NCBI RefSeq assembly: GCF_001412595.2
Contig: NZ_CP012640.2
Coordinates: 806,001 to 870,000 of the forward strand
Direction: 5' to 3'
Source: Massilia sp. WG5
Lineage (GTDB): Bacteria > Pseudomonadota > Gammaproteobacteria > Burkholderiales > Burkholderiaceae_D
DNA length: 64,000 nt
Part shown: positions 25,193 to 35,592 of the stretch, piece by piece
Numbering within the stretch: position 1 is the stretch's first letter
How the letters are laid out: each line of letters begins with the position of its first letter
Program-made: the position numbers and the translations under genes
Notes under the pieces: model-generated
Databases searched by the model: none
What the model saw: only the letters and a program-made list of their open reading frames with translations
Told to the model about the DNA's origin: nothing

Positions 25193-26422
25193 ATGACAAG
25201 CACACAGACCAAACCCCACCCCGGACCGCTGGCCGGCATGCGCGTGCTGGAACTCGCGCAGATCATGGCGGGCCCCACCTGCGGCATGATGCTCGCCGAC
25301 ATGGGCGCCGACGTCATCAAGGTCGAGAAGCTCCCCGGCGGCGACGATTCGCGCGGCTACCGCGAGCCGCGCGTGAACGGCGTCTCCGCGCCCTTCATGA
25401 TCCTGAACCGCAACAAGCGCGGCATCGCCCTCAACCTGAAGCATCCGAAGGGGCGCGAAGTCCTGCTGAACATGGTCAGGCAGGCCGACGTCCTGACCGA
25501 AAACTACCGCCGCGGCACCCTCGAGCGCCTGGGCCTGGGCTACGAGACGCTCAAGGAGATCAATCCCGGCCTGATCTACTGCTCGGTGTCGGGCTATGGC
25601 CGCGACGGTCCCTACGCCGACAAGGGCGGCTTCGACCTGATCGCGCAGGGCTTCTCCGGCCTGATGTCGGTAACCGGCGAACCCGGACGCCCGCCGGCCA
25701 AGACCGGCAATTCGATCGCCGACATCAACGCCGGCATCCTGGCCGTGGTCGGCATCCTGGCGGCCTATGCGCACAAGCAGCAGACCGGCGAAGGCCAGGT
25801 CGTCGAAACCTCGTTGATGGAAGCGGCCCTGCAGCAGACCTACTGGCATGCGGCGATCTGGTTCGCCACCGGCGAGTCCGCCGGCCCGACCGGCTCGGCG
25901 CACCTCCTGACCGCGCCCTACCAGGCCTTCCAGGCCAGCGACGGCTGGATCAATATCGGCGGCGCCAACCAGGCCAACTGGGAGCGCATCGCCGACGTGC
26001 TCGGCCATCCCGAATGGCGCGACGATTCGCGCTTCCACGACAATGCGGCGCGCATGCGCAACCTGCAGGCCCTGACCGACGCCATGGCCGCGGTCCTGAA
26101 GACGCGCTCGCGCGACGAATGGATCACGGCCTTCGACGCCGCCGGCGTGCCGGTCGGCCCGGTGCATACGATCGGCGAGGCGCTCAGCCACCCGCAGGTG
26201 GCCGCGCGCGGCATGGTGGTCGAGGTCGAGCATCCGCAGGCGGGCGCCACCCGTGCGCTGGGCTGTCCGATCCATTTTTCCGGCACGCCCACCCGGATCG
26301 ACCGCCACGCCCCGATGCTGGGCGAGCATTCGCGCGAGCTGCTCAGGGAGTACGGCTACGGCGACGAGGAGATCGACGCGCTCGCCGCCGACGGCGTCAT
26401 CGAGGAGGCGCGGCTGGACTAG
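25193..26422 (+). CDS. CaiB/BaiF (class III) CoA-transferase
   Basis: The 409-residue product shows the family landmarks: 'GMRVLELAQIMAGPTCGMMLADMGADVIKVE' at the N-terminus, 'LNRNKRGIALNLK', 'ENYRRGTLERLGLGY', and the catalytic Asp177 in 'SIADINAGILA', aligned by eye to Asp169 of formyl-CoA transferase. It moves CoA between carboxylic acids, often from succinyl-CoA. The gene starts 17 bp after the crotonase stop. It would activate the imported acid or an intermediate for the crotonase step. Confidence 0.88.
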   Translation: MTSTQTKPHPGPLAGMRVLELAQIMAGPTCGMMLADMGADVIKVEKLPGGDDSRGYREPRVNGVSAPFMILNRNKRGIALNLKHPKGREVLLNMVRQADVLTENYRRGTLERLGLGYETLKEINPGLIYCSVSGYGRDGPYADKGGFDLIAQGFSGLMSVTGEPGRPPAKTGNSIADINAGILAVVGILAAYAHKQQTGEGQVVETSLMEAALQQTYWHAAIWFATGESAGPTGSAHLLTAPYQAFQASDGWINIGGANQANWERIADVLGHPEWRDDSRFHDNAARMRNLQALTDAMAAVLKTRSRDEWITAFDAAGVPVGPVHTIGEALSHPQVAARGMVVEVEHPQAGATRALGCPIHFSGTPTRIDRHAPMLGEHSRELLREYGYGDEEIDALAADGVIEEARLD

Positions 26423-26470
26423 CCCCGAGGTGGTAAAGTCGGATTCCCTGAGCGGACTTGGTTCAATGCC

Positions 26471-28018
26471 ATGGAATTCGATTCGGACACGATGAGCGCG
26501 ACCGTCCAGCCGTGTGCGCCGGCCGCGCGCAAGTGGGTGCTGGCGAACAGCATCCTGGCCTCGGGAATGGTGTTCATCGACGGCACTGTCGTCAACGTGG
26601 CGCTGCCGGCCCTGCAGCGGGACTTCGGCGCCGGGGTGGCGCAGGCGCAATGGGTGGTCGAGGCCTATGCCTTGCTGCTGACCGCGCTCCTGCTGCTGGG
26701 CGGCAGCATGGGCGACCGCTACGGCCGGCGCCGCATCTTCGCGCTCGGGGTCGCCGTGTTCGGCGCCGCCTCGGTGGCCTGCGGCCTGGTAGGCGGCATC
26801 GGGCAGCTGATCTGGGCCAGGGCCTTGCAGGGGGTGGGCGGCGCTCTGCTGGTGCCCGGCAGCCTGGCGCTGATCAGCGCCTCCTTCCCCGCGAATATCC
26901 GCGGCCGCGCGATCGGCACCTGGTCCGGCTACAGCGCCATCACCGCCGCGCTCGGCCCGGTGCTCGGCGGTTTCCTGATCGAGCATGTGTCGTGGCGCGC
27001 GGCCTTCCTGATCAATGTGCCGCTGGTGCTGAGCGTGCTGTTCCTGACTTTCAGGCATGTGCCCGAAAGCCGCGGCAACGCGTCCGGCCGGCTGGACTGG
27101 CCGGGCGCCCTGCTCGTCAGCGTCGCCCTCGGCTGCCTCGTGTATGGCCTGATCGAGTCTTCCACACGCGGCTGGACCGACCCGCGCGTGCTGGCCGCTC
27201 TCGTGCTTGCGCCGCTGGCCTGCGCCGGCTTTGTGCTGACGGAGATGCGCCATCCCTCGCCGATGCTGCCGCTGGGCGTGTTCCGCGCGCGCGACTTCAG
27301 CGGCGCCAACCTGTTGACCCTGCTGCTGTATGGGGCGCTGGGCGGCCTGATGTTCTTCCTGCCGCTGAACCTGATCCAGGTCCAGGGCTACAGCGCGACC
27401 GCGGCGGGCGCCGCCCTGGCGCCCTTCATCCTGCTGATGTTCACACTGTCGCGCTGGTCGGGCGGACTGGTCGACCGTTATGGCGCCAGGGGTCCGCTGG
27501 TGATCGGGCCGGCGATCGCCGCCGCCGGCTTCGCCCTGTTCGCCCTGCCCGGCATCGGCGGCAGCTACTGGCGCAGCTGGTTCCCGGCCATCCTGCTGCT
27601 GGGCTTCGGCATGACGGTTACCGTCGCCCCGCTGACGACCACGGTCATGAATACGCTGGAGCCGGCGCGGGCGGGACTGGCCTCCGGCATCAACAATGCC
27701 GTGTCGCGCGCGGCCGGCCTGCTGGCGATCGCCCTGCTGGGCCTCGTCATGCGCCAGGCCTTCGACAGCGCGCTGGACCGGCGCATGCAGGCGCTGACGG
27801 TGTCGCCGCCGCTGCGGGCGCAGGTCGAGGCGCAGCGCGGCCGGCTGGCCGCCATCAGCCTGCCGGCGGCGGGTCCTGCCAGTGAAAGACAGGCCGTCGA
27901 ACGGGCCGTCGCCGAGGCGTTCGTCGCCGGCTTCCGCCGCGTCATGGCGGTGTCGGCGCTGCTGGCGCTGGCGAGTTCAGTGGGCGCCTGGTGGATGATT
28001 GGCGGGAAGCAGAGCTGA
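26471..28018 (+). CDS. MFS drug efflux transporter, DHA2 (14-helix) family
   Basis: The 515-residue product has about 14 helices. 'SGMVFIDGTVVNVALPALQRDF' at TM1, 'GGSMGDRYGRRRIF' and the efflux motif C 'YSAITAALGPVLGGFLIE' in TM5 mark the EmrB/QacA group. It exports hydrophobic compounds by H+ antiport. There is no EmrA-like adaptor or TetR regulator beside it. The chosen start is ATG 26471; ATG 26492 is also possible. It converges with the molybdopterin gene with seven bases between stops. Confidence 0.85.
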   Translation: MEFDSDTMSATVQPCAPAARKWVLANSILASGMVFIDGTVVNVALPALQRDFGAGVAQAQWVVEAYALLLTALLLLGGSMGDRYGRRRIFALGVAVFGAASVACGLVGGIGQLIWARALQGVGGALLVPGSLALISASFPANIRGRAIGTWSGYSAITAALGPVLGGFLIEHVSWRAAFLINVPLVLSVLFLTFRHVPESRGNASGRLDWPGALLVSVALGCLVYGLIESSTRGWTDPRVLAALVLAPLACAGFVLTEMRHPSPMLPLGVFRARDFSGANLLTLLLYGALGGLMFFLPLNLIQVQGYSATAAGAALAPFILLMFTLSRWSGGLVDRYGARGPLVIGPAIAAAGFALFALPGIGGSYWRSWFPAILLLGFGMTVTVAPLTTTVMNTLEPARAGLASGINNAVSRAAGLLAIALLGLVMRQAFDSALDRRMQALTVSPPLRAQVEAQRGRLAAISLPAAGPASERQAVERAVAEAFVAGFRRVMAVSALLALASSVGAWWMIGGKQS

Positions 28019-28025
28019 GAACGTT

Positions 28026-28805
28026 CTAAATCCCCGCATACCATTCATACCCCAGGTCCTCCCAGTAGCCGCCCTTCCCCCCGCGGATCCGGTCCAGCCG
28101 CTCCACCAGCTCGATCCGCATCAGGTACTTGGCCTGCTTGTAGCCCAGCTGCCGCTCGACCCGCAGCCGCAGCGGCGCGCCGTTCTTGACCGGCAGCGGC
28201 TCGTCGTTGAGCGCATATGCCAGGATCGTCTGCGGGTGATTCGCCTCGACCAGGTCGATGCTCTCGTAATAGGTCGAGCCGGGCGCCTGCAGGTCCGAGC
28301 CGTCCATCGGGTCCGCGCAGTGGAAGACGACGTAGCGCGCCGCCGGCAGCGGCCCTACCCGCGCCAGCAGGTGCCGCAAGGGCAGCCCGGTCCACTTGCC
28401 GATCACGCTCCAGCCCTCGACGCAGTCGTGGCGCGTGATCTGGGTGCGCGAGGGCATCGCCTGCAGCTCGGCCAGCCCCAGCTGCGCCGGCCGCGCCACC
28501 AGGCCGCCGACCTGCAGGCGCCAGTCGCGGAACTGGTCGGCCAGCAGTTGCCGGTACAGGCGGCTGTCCGGCATCGCGGTGCCGTTGCTGCGGAATTCGT
28601 CGGCGATGTCGTCTTCGCTGAATTCCTGGGCCATGGACGCGCTCCCGGTCACGAGCGCCTGCGCGCGCCGGCTCAGGAACTGGGCGCCGCGCAGCGTGCC
28701 GTTGAAGGATTCGCTCGACGCCAGCCGGTCGCAGCCGGCCAGCACGGGCGGCAGCACCGCACCGGCGGCCAGCGCCAGGAAGCGTCGCCGGCTGACCACG
28801 ATCAT
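28026..28805 (-). CDS. Tat-exported molybdopterin-dependent oxidoreductase (sulfite oxidase fold)
   Basis: The 259-residue product starts at ATG 28805. It begins with a twin-arginine-like signal (SRRRFLALAAG) that also ends in a lipobox (VLAGC, Cys25), suggesting a Tat lipoprotein. The mature part has the sulfite-oxidase family core with the Mo-ligating Cys128 in 'TRHDCVEGWS', then 'FHCADPMDG' and 'NGAPLRLRVERQLGYKQAKYL'. Its start overlaps the stop of the upstream cytochrome b gene, so the pair forms a periplasmic reductase or oxidase linked to the quinone pool. The substrate is unknown. Confidence 0.85.
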   Translation of the reverse strand: MIVVSRRRFLALAAGAVLPPVLAGCDRLASSESFNGTLRGAQFLSRRAQALVTGSASMAQEFSEDDIADEFRSNGTAMPDSRLYRQLLADQFRDWRLQVGGLVARPAQLGLAELQAMPSRTQITRHDCVEGWSVIGKWTGLPLRHLLARVGPLPAARYVVFHCADPMDGSDLQAPGSTYYESIDLVEANHPQTILAYALNDEPLPVKNGAPLRLRVERQLGYKQAKYLMRIELVERLDRIRGGKGGYWEDLGYEWYAGI

Positions 28806-29638
28806 GGCGTCCTCTCCTCTTCCTTGGGCCCGGGCAGGCGGTAGTACCCCGTGATCATCGAGCGCAGGTTGTTCCACAGTCCGGTCACGATCACCTCGAA
28901 CACGTGTACGGCGACAAAGGCCAGCAGCAGGCAGGCGGCCGCAAAGTGCAGCGTGCGCGCGGACTGGCGCCCGCCGAGCAGGTCGACCCAGCCGCCGAAC
29001 AGGCTGTCCATGCGCGGCGACATGCCGAGGCCGGCCAGCACGATCAGCGGCAGCAGGACGAAGATCACCGCGAGGTAGGCCAGGTTCTGCAGCACGTTGT
29101 AGCGTCTCGCCGCCTCGCCGCCCGGATGGCGGAACAAGAGATGGTCCCGGATCGATCCGCCGATGCCGCGCAGCTCGGCCTTGTGCGGCAGCAGGTCGCG
29201 CCGCAGATGGCCGCTGAAGATGGTGTAGGCGATATACGCGATGCCGTTGATCACGAAGACCCAGGCAAAGAACAGGTGCCAGTTGCGCGCCGTCGCCAGG
29301 CTTTGCTGGCCCGGGATCGTGGCCCAGGACGGGAAGGCCCGCTCGCTCTGCCGCGCCGCGCCCTCGACGCGCGAGGCGCCGAGCACGCCGTCGGTATCGA
29401 AGACGTGGCTGCCGACCTGCGTGAGGCCGTGCGGCTCGCCGTCGGGTCCGGGCCGGGCCGTCATCGACAGCAGCGGCGCGTCGAAATCCGATTGCGCGCC
29501 CCAGTACAGGTGAGGATGGGCATTGAAGATGCCGAGCCCGCTCATCAGCATCAGGAAGAAGCTGATGACGTTAATCCAGTGCATGACCCGGATCGGCAGC
29601 CTGTGCCGGTAGAACAGCCGCGCCCGAAACTGATGCAT
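28802..29638 (-). CDS. Cytochrome b/b6-type membrane subunit for the molybdopterin enzyme
   Basis: The 278-residue product has four or five hydrophobic helices with histidines placed for b-haem: 'RVMHWINVISFFLML' in TM1, 'ARNWHLFFAWVFVIN', and 'LHFAAACLLLAFVAVHVFEV' in the last helices. It resembles formate-dehydrogenase gamma/Ni-hydrogenase b-type cytochromes. A periplasmic loop of about 90 residues separates TM1 and TM2. It overlaps the downstream molybdopterin gene by four bases and should pass electrons between it and quinone. Confidence 0.82.
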   Translation of the reverse strand: MHQFRARLFYRHRLPIRVMHWINVISFFLMLMSGLGIFNAHPHLYWGAQSDFDAPLLSMTARPGPDGEPHGLTQVGSHVFDTDGVLGASRVEGAARQSERAFPSWATIPGQQSLATARNWHLFFAWVFVINGIAYIAYTIFSGHLRRDLLPHKAELRGIGGSIRDHLLFRHPGGEAARRYNVLQNLAYLAVIFVLLPLIVLAGLGMSPRMDSLFGGWVDLLGGRQSARTLHFAAACLLLAFVAVHVFEVIVTGLWNNLRSMITGYYRLPGPKEEERTP

Positions 29639-29681
29639 GGCCCGCCTCCGAAAACGCGAGGTGCCGCCTTCGTCCGACCGC

Positions 29682-31361
29682 TCAGCCGCCCAGGCCCAGC
29701 TCTTCGGCGATCCGGTCGCGCAGCACGTACTTCTGTATTTTACCCGTAACCGTCATCGGAAAGCTGGAAACGAAGCGGACATAACGCGGGATCTTGTAGT
29801 GGGCGATCTGGCCGCGGCAGAAGTCCTGGATTTCCTCGACAGTCGCTTCCTGCCCGGGACGCAGGATGATGCAGGCGCACAGCTCCTCGCCGAATTTCCG
29901 GTCCGGCACGCCGACGCACTGCACATCCATGACCTTCGGATGGCGGTACAGGAACTCCTCGACCTCGCGCGGGTAGATGTTCTCGCCGCCGCGGATCACC
30001 ATGTCCTTCGCGCGGCCGACGATGGCCGCGAAGCCGTTCTCGTCGATCACGGCCAGGTCGCCCGTGTGCATCCAGCGTGCGGGGTCGATGGCGTCGCGCG
30101 TCTTTTCCTCGTCGCCCCAGTAGCCGAGCATGACCGAATAGCCGCGGGTCAGCAGTTCGCCCTTCACGCCGCGCGGGACGATCCTGCCGTTCGCATCGAC
30201 GATCTTGACTTCCAGGTGCGGATGGACGCGCCCGATGGTCGACACGCGCAGCGCGACGGGATCGTCGACCGAGCTCTGGAAGGACACGGGCGAGGTCTCG
30301 GTCATGCCGTAGGCGATCGTGATCTCCCCCATGTGCATCAGGCTGATGACCCGGCTCATCACCTCGGCCGGACAGGGCGAGCCGGCCATGATGCCGGTGC
30401 GGAGCGTCGACAGGTCATGGTTCGAGAATTCCGGATGGTCGAGGATGGCGATGAACATCGTCGGCACGCCGTGCAGCCCGGTGCAGCGTTCCGCCTGCAC
30501 CGTTTCCAGCACCGCCTTCGGATCGAAGCTCTCGCCCGGGAAGACCATGGTCGCGCCGTGCGTGACGCAGGCCAGGTTGCCGAGCACCATGCCGAAGCAG
30601 TGGTAGAGCGGCACCGGAATGCAGAGGCGGTCGAGCGGCGTGAGCTTCATCGCTTCGCCGATGAAGAAACCGTTGTTGAGGATGTTATGGTGGCTCAGCG
30701 TGGCGCCCTTCGGCGCACCGGTCGTGCCCGAGGTGAACTGGATGTTCACCGGATCGTCGAACTGCACGGCGTCTTGCAGCGCGGCCAGGGACGCCAGCTC
30801 CTCCGCGCCGGGCGGCGCCAGCAGCTGGTCGAAGTTGAGCATGCCGGGCGTGTGCTCCGTGCCCAGGCGCACCACGTGGCGCAGCTGCGGCAGCCGCGCC
30901 GACTGCAGCGCGCCCGGCGTGGCATGCCGGAGTTCCGGCGCGATGTCCTGCACCATGCCGATGTAGTCGCTCGACTTGAAGGACGGCGCCAGGATCAGGG
31001 CGCTGCACTGGACCTTCTCGAGCACATACTCGAGCTCCGTGCGGCGGTAGGCCGGATTGATGTTCACCATGATCAGGCCGGCGCGCGCCGTCGCGAACTG
31101 CACCAGCACCCATTCGGCGCAGTTCTGCGCCCAGATGCCGACCCGGTCGCCGGGCTGGAGGCCAAGCCGGAGCAGGCCGGCGGCCAAGCGGGTGACGCGT
31201 TCGTCGAACTCGCGGTAGGTCCAGCGGATGTTCTGGTGACGGACGATCAGTGCATCGTTGTCGCCGAAACGCTCGGCGATGGACGCCAGGTGGACCCCGA
31301 TCGACTCCCCGATCAGCGGGACGTCATGGGCGCCGTGGACGTAGCTCGGGCTCTGCGGCAT
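29682..31361 (-). CDS. Acyl-CoA synthetase (AMP-forming), FadD/medium-chain type
   Basis: The 559-residue product has the ANL superfamily motifs: P-loop '[16 protein letters not shown]' (about residues 195-210), A5 'YGMTETSP', A7 '[11 protein letters not shown]', A8 '[13 protein letters not shown]' and the C-terminal catalytic Lys in '[13 protein letters not shown]'. It activates a fatty or aryl acid with ATP and CoA. It stands alone between the cytochrome b gene and a divergent hydrolase, so substrate length cannot be set from context. Confidence 0.88.
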   Translation of the reverse strand: MPQSPSYVHGAHDVPLIGESIGVHLASIAERFGDNDALIVRHQNIRWTYREFDERVTRLAAGLLRLGLQPGDRVGIWAQNCAEWVLVQFATARAGLIMVNINPAYRRTELEYVLEKVQCSALILAPSFKSSDYIGMVQDIAPELRHATPGALQSARLPQLRHVVRLGTEHTPGMLNFDQLLAPPGAEELASLAALQDAVQFDDPVNIQFTSGTTGAPKGATLSHHNILNNGFFIGEAMKLTPLDRLCIPVPLYHCFGMVLGNLACVTHGATMVFPGESFDPKAVLETVQAERCTGLHGVPTMFIAILDHPEFSNHDLSTLRTGIMAGSPCPAEVMSRVISLMHMGEITIAYGMTETSPVSFQSSVDDPVALRVSTIGRVHPHLEVKIVDANGRIVPRGVKGELLTRGYSVMLGYWGDEEKTRDAIDPARWMHTGDLAVIDENGFAAIVGRAKDMVIRGGENIYPREVEEFLYRHPKVMDVQCVGVPDRKFGEELCACIILRPGQEATVEEIQDFCRGQIAHYKIPRYVRFVSSFPMTVTGKIQKYVLRDRIAEELGLGG

Positions 31362-31417
31362 GCTTGTCTCCTTTTGTGTTCACCGTGGTGATCGCTTATA
31401 TTCTAGCCAAGAAAACG

Positions 31418-32266
<849 letters not shown>

Positions 32267-32329
32267 AGCCGGAAGCGGCGCGCTTCGGCAGCCGGATATC
32301 CATTAGCATTGCAGATTTCGGAGATGAGA

Positions 32330-32758
32330 ATGCCCATTCCACCAGAGTTCGATACCCCGCAGTTCGCCAAAGGCCTGGCGGTCCGCCGCGAAGTGCTCGG
32401 CGCGGAGTACGTCGACAAATCGGTCAACGAGGTCGACGACTTCATGATCCCGATGCAGAAAATGACGACCGAGTGGTGCTGGGGCGAGGTCTGGACCCGG
32501 CCCCAGCTCGACCGCCGCACCCGCAGCCTGCTGAACCTGGCCATGCTGACCGCGCTGAACCGCCCGAACGAGCTGCGGCTGCACGTGCGCGGCGCCCTGA
32601 ACAACGGCGTGACGATCGCGGAAATCCAGGAGGTCCTGCTGCAGGCCTGTATCTATTGCGGCGTGCCGGCCGCGCTGGACAGCTTCAAGGCCGCGAATGA
32701 AGTGCTGAAGCAGGTCGCGGCGGAGAAGTCCGGCGGCCGAGCCGCCGAAGCACCTTAG
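32330..32758 (+). CDS. Carboxymuconolactone decarboxylase (PcaC-like) family protein
   Basis: The 142-residue product starts at ATG 32330, six bases after GGAG; ATG 32324 is the alternative. The text 'VNEVDDFMIPMQKMTTEWCWGEVWTRPQLDRRTRSLLNLAM' and 'LHVRGALNNGVTIAEIQEVLLQACIYCG' follow the gamma-carboxymuconolactone decarboxylase family closely. In the protocatechuate pathway PcaC makes beta-ketoadipate enol-lactone, but no pca genes flank it, so it may be a paralogue with another role. Its stop overlaps the L,D-transpeptidase stop on the other strand. Confidence 0.82.
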   Translation: MPIPPEFDTPQFAKGLAVRREVLGAEYVDKSVNEVDDFMIPMQKMTTEWCWGEVWTRPQLDRRTRSLLNLAMLTALNRPNELRLHVRGALNNGVTIAEIQEVLLQACIYCGVPAALDSFKAANEVLKQVAAEKSGGRAAEAP

Positions 32759-34356
32759 TCGGCCGCCGGGACGATCTGGCTGCGGCGCGCCGCCAGCACC
32801 TGCTCGAGCTTCGGGTCGCGGCCGTAGATGTCCGCCGCGAAGCGCGGGCTGCCGTTACTGTCGACCATCGCGGTGGCGTAGAAGATCACGACCGGGATCG
32901 TCTTCACCAGATCGACGTGCCGGGTCGGTCCCGGCTGCAGCGCGGACTGGATGGCGTCGGCGTTCCATTGGCGCTGCCCTTCCAGCACGTACTGGGCCAG
33001 CGCGGCCGGATGCTCGACCCGGATGCAGCCGTGCGACAGGTCGCGCCGGCTGCGCTCGAACACCTCGCGCACGGGAGTCGAGTGCAGGTAGATGTCCATC
33101 GGGTTGGGCATCGCGAACTTGATCGGCCCCAGCGCATTCTTCGGTCCCGGAAGCTGGCGCACGCGGGCGCGCCCTGCCTTCAGGTCGGCCAGGCTCGCGT
33201 TCGGCGGCACCGTCTCCATCCCGTTCTGCGCGAGATAGGCGCGGTTGCGCTCGAGCTTGGGCACGATCTCTTTCTCGAGGATGCTGCGCGGGACATTCCA
33301 GTAGGGGTTGAACTCGAGGTAGCGCATCTGGCCGACGAACAGCGGGGTCTCGGTCTTGGCCGCGGTGCCGACCACGACCCGCATCTCGAGCGTGTCCCCG
33401 CTGCCGCCATCGTTCATCGCCCACAGGCGGTAGGCCGGCAGGTCGACCATGATCAGCGGGCCGGGACCGACATCCGGCAGCCAGCGCAGACGCTCGAGCG
33501 TCAGTTCGAGCTGGCGCACGCGCCTCGAAGGCGGCACATTCAGCGCATCGATGGTGCCGCGGCCCAGCACGCCGTCCTCGGCCAGGCCGTGACGGGCCTG
33601 GAAGTGCTCGACGCCCTCCGCCATCTTGTCGCTATAGACTCCTTCACCCGGGGGCGGCGTGTCGGCCGGCAGGTCGCCCAGCAGCACCAGGCGCTCGAAC
33701 AGCGCCTGCGCGGCCGGGTAGGCGCCGCCGGGCGTGAGCCTGGCGGCCGGTTTCGGCAGCGCCGGATACGTTTGCCTGGACAGCTCGCGGTAGGCTGCCA
33801 GCGCCGCCTTCACCCGCGCGTACTCCTGCAGGCGGGGCTCGGCCGCCTGCACCGCGGCCTGCAGCCGGCCGGTGGCGAGCCCGGCGCGCAGGCGCTCGAC
33901 CGGATCGTAGGCGCGCAGGCGCGCGTCCGGCAGGCGGGTGTGGAATTCGGAGCGCACGCGGCCCACGCGCAGGTCGGCCAGGTAGTGCAGCATGGCCGAG
34001 GTGAGCGCGACATCGAAACGGGCGGGATCGGCGTCGCCGGAACTCAGCTGCCGCTGCAGCGCGTCGGCGCCGTAGTCGCGCGGGTCCAGGCCCTGCAGCC
34101 TGGCCTGGCGCAGCACCCACAAGGCCGCCGCGGCGGTCGACGGATTCCAGGCCGGCGCGTACTTGCGCGGAGCGTAGAAGCGCTGCAGCCAGCCGCGTTC
34201 GTCGTAGGGCCCCGAGGGCATGACGGGCGACTGCGAGGCCTGGACGGCCAGCGTGCGAATGGCGGCGGGGACGGGCTGCGCGAACGCGGTACAGGGAAGG
34301 AGCGCCACCGCTGCGCAAAACGCGAGCGCGGCGCCGAATTTCAGGCTGGGCTTCAT
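32755..34356 (-). CDS. L,D-transpeptidase with peptidoglycan-binding domain (YcbB/LdtD type)
   Basis: The 533-residue product has a signal peptide ending 'CTAFAQ', an N-terminal helical scaffold ('YAPRKYAPAWNP', 'LRQARLQGLDPRDYGA'), a peptidoglycan-binding repeat ('MAEGVEHFQARHGLAEDGVLGRGTIDALN') and a C-terminal YkuD domain with 'RRDLSHGCIRVEHP', whose Cys is the nucleophile. It forms 3-3 crosslinks in periplasmic peptidoglycan or attaches proteins to it. Length and order match the large LdtD group. It is monocistronic and overlaps the PcaC-like gene tail to tail by four bases. Confidence 0.9.
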   Translation of the reverse strand: MKPSLKFGAALAFCAAVALLPCTAFAQPVPAAIRTLAVQASQSPVMPSGPYDERGWLQRFYAPRKYAPAWNPSTAAAALWVLRQARLQGLDPRDYGADALQRQLSSGDADPARFDVALTSAMLHYLADLRVGRVRSEFHTRLPDARLRAYDPVERLRAGLATGRLQAAVQAAEPRLQEYARVKAALAAYRELSRQTYPALPKPAARLTPGGAYPAAQALFERLVLLGDLPADTPPPGEGVYSDKMAEGVEHFQARHGLAEDGVLGRGTIDALNVPPSRRVRQLELTLERLRWLPDVGPGPLIMVDLPAYRLWAMNDGGSGDTLEMRVVVGTAAKTETPLFVGQMRYLEFNPYWNVPRSILEKEIVPKLERNRAYLAQNGMETVPPNASLADLKAGRARVRQLPGPKNALGPIKFAMPNPMDIYLHSTPVREVFERSRRDLSHGCIRVEHPAALAQYVLEGQRQWNADAIQSALQPGPTRHVDLVKTIPVVIFYATAMVDSNGSPRFAADIYGRDPKLEQVLAARRSQIVPAAD

Positions 34357-34484
34357 CGATACTCTCGGACTTCGGCAAGCGTACCTTGCCGCTCCGTATC
34401 ATAGCCTGCGGCCCTGGCCGCACCCAGCGGCGTGACGAATTCTTACACTCGGCTTAAGGCCCGGGGTCGCCATGTGGTCGTTCC

Positions 34485-34500
34485 GATAATTATCATTTAC
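34485..34500. promoter_or_regulatory. Fur-box-like palindrome
   Basis: GATAATTATC is a perfect palindrome followed by ATTTAC, 57 bp upstream of the start of the secreted hydrolase gene. It matches the A/T hexamer style of Fur boxes in a GC-rich background, but only part of the 19-bp consensus is met. Confidence 0.35.
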
Positions 34501-34556
34501 TATACAAGACGGAATCGTGCTTTCGCGCGCCCTCACCTCTCAAAAGGACATGATCG

Positions 34557-35567
34557 ATGAATAAAGGCTTGGCTGGACTGGCAGTGCTCGTGGTGCTCGG
34601 CGGATCCTCGTCTTCCTTGCTGGCGGCGCCGGCAGGGCCGCAGTCGCTTGGCGACGCCTTCGCGAAGCCGCATCGGCTCGTCGATATCGGCGGCCGCAAG
34701 ATGAACCTGTATTGCAGCGGCCAGGGCGCCACCACCGTGGTGTTCGACGCGCCGTCCGGCGACGCGGGCTGGAACTGGTTCAAGGTGCAGCCCGCCGTCG
34801 CGAAGCACACGCGCGCCTGCGTGTTCGACCGCGCCGGCCTCGGATTCAGCGATCCCGCCAAGCGCCCGAATACCTCGGAAAACGTGGCCGAGGACCTGCA
34901 CAAGCTGCTGGCCGGCGCCGGCGTCAAGCCGCCCTATGTCCTGGTCGGCAATTCGCTGGGCGGCGCGAACGTGCAAGTCTATGCCTATCGCTACCCTGCC
35001 GAGGTCAAGGGACTGGTGCTCGTCGAGCCGCAGCACGAGGATGAAACCAGCCGCCTGGACAAGGCCAGCCAGGGCAACCTGCAAAAGGTGTATGCGATGG
35101 TCGCGCAGCAGAACAAGTACTGCCTGGCGGCCGCCGAAAAAGGCTTCAGGCCGGGCAGCGAAGAACGGATGAATTGCGTCGGCAATCCAGCGGACGTCTA
35201 CGGCCCCGCCCTCGGCGCCGCCGTGGCGTCGGCGACGAGCCGGCCCGCCTACTGGCGCACCGCGATCGACGAATGGGACGCCATCAAAGTCAGCGACGAA
35301 CAGTTGCGCAAGCTGCGGCGGCCGTTCGGCGATCTGCCGGTGGTGGTGCTGACGCGCGGCGTGAGCCCGTATGCCGTCCCGGGCAAGCCGCAGAGCGCCT
35401 TGAACAAGGCCATGGAAGACGAGAACGCCGCCATTCAGAAAGAAACCGCCGCCCTGTCGACGCGCGGCAGGCAGCGTGTGGTGCCGGGCGCCGGGCATGT
35501 GATCCATGCCGACAAGCCGGAGGCGGTGGTGGAGGCGGTGCTGGAAGTGCTCGGGCAGGTGAAGTAA
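34557..35567 (+). CDS. Secreted alpha/beta hydrolase
   Basis: The 336-residue product has a signal peptide (residues 1-23, ending 'SLLAAPA'). The hydrolase core has 'VVFDAPSGDAGWNWFKV', 'ACVFDRAGLGFSD', the nucleophile elbow GNSLGG and a late 'VPGAGHVIHADKPEAV' with the catalytic His. A roughly 80-residue lid sits between the elbow and the last strands. It is probably periplasmic. The AAGGACA site upstream is modest. It converges with the cytochrome c gene. Confidence 0.82.
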   Translation: MNKGLAGLAVLVVLGGSSSSLLAAPAGPQSLGDAFAKPHRLVDIGGRKMNLYCSGQGATTVVFDAPSGDAGWNWFKVQPAVAKHTRACVFDRAGLGFSDPAKRPNTSENVAEDLHKLLAGAGVKPPYVLVGNSLGGANVQVYAYRYPAEVKGLVLVEPQHEDETSRLDKASQGNLQKVYAMVAQQNKYCLAAAEKGFRPGSEERMNCVGNPADVYGPALGAAVASATSRPAYWRTAIDEWDAIKVSDEQLRKLRRPFGDLPVVVLTRGVSPYAVPGKPQSALNKAMEDENAAIQKETAALSTRGRQRVVPGAGHVIHADKPEAVVEAVLEVLGQVK

Positions 35568-35592
35568 AGCTGCCCGGGCCGATACTCGTTGT

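Noticed and set aside
25997..26422. Idea that Glu210 replaces a catalytic Asp in the CaiB/BaiF protein
   Set aside because: The catalytic Asp of formyl-CoA transferase aligns with Asp177 in 'IADINAG', which is present, so the active site looks intact.
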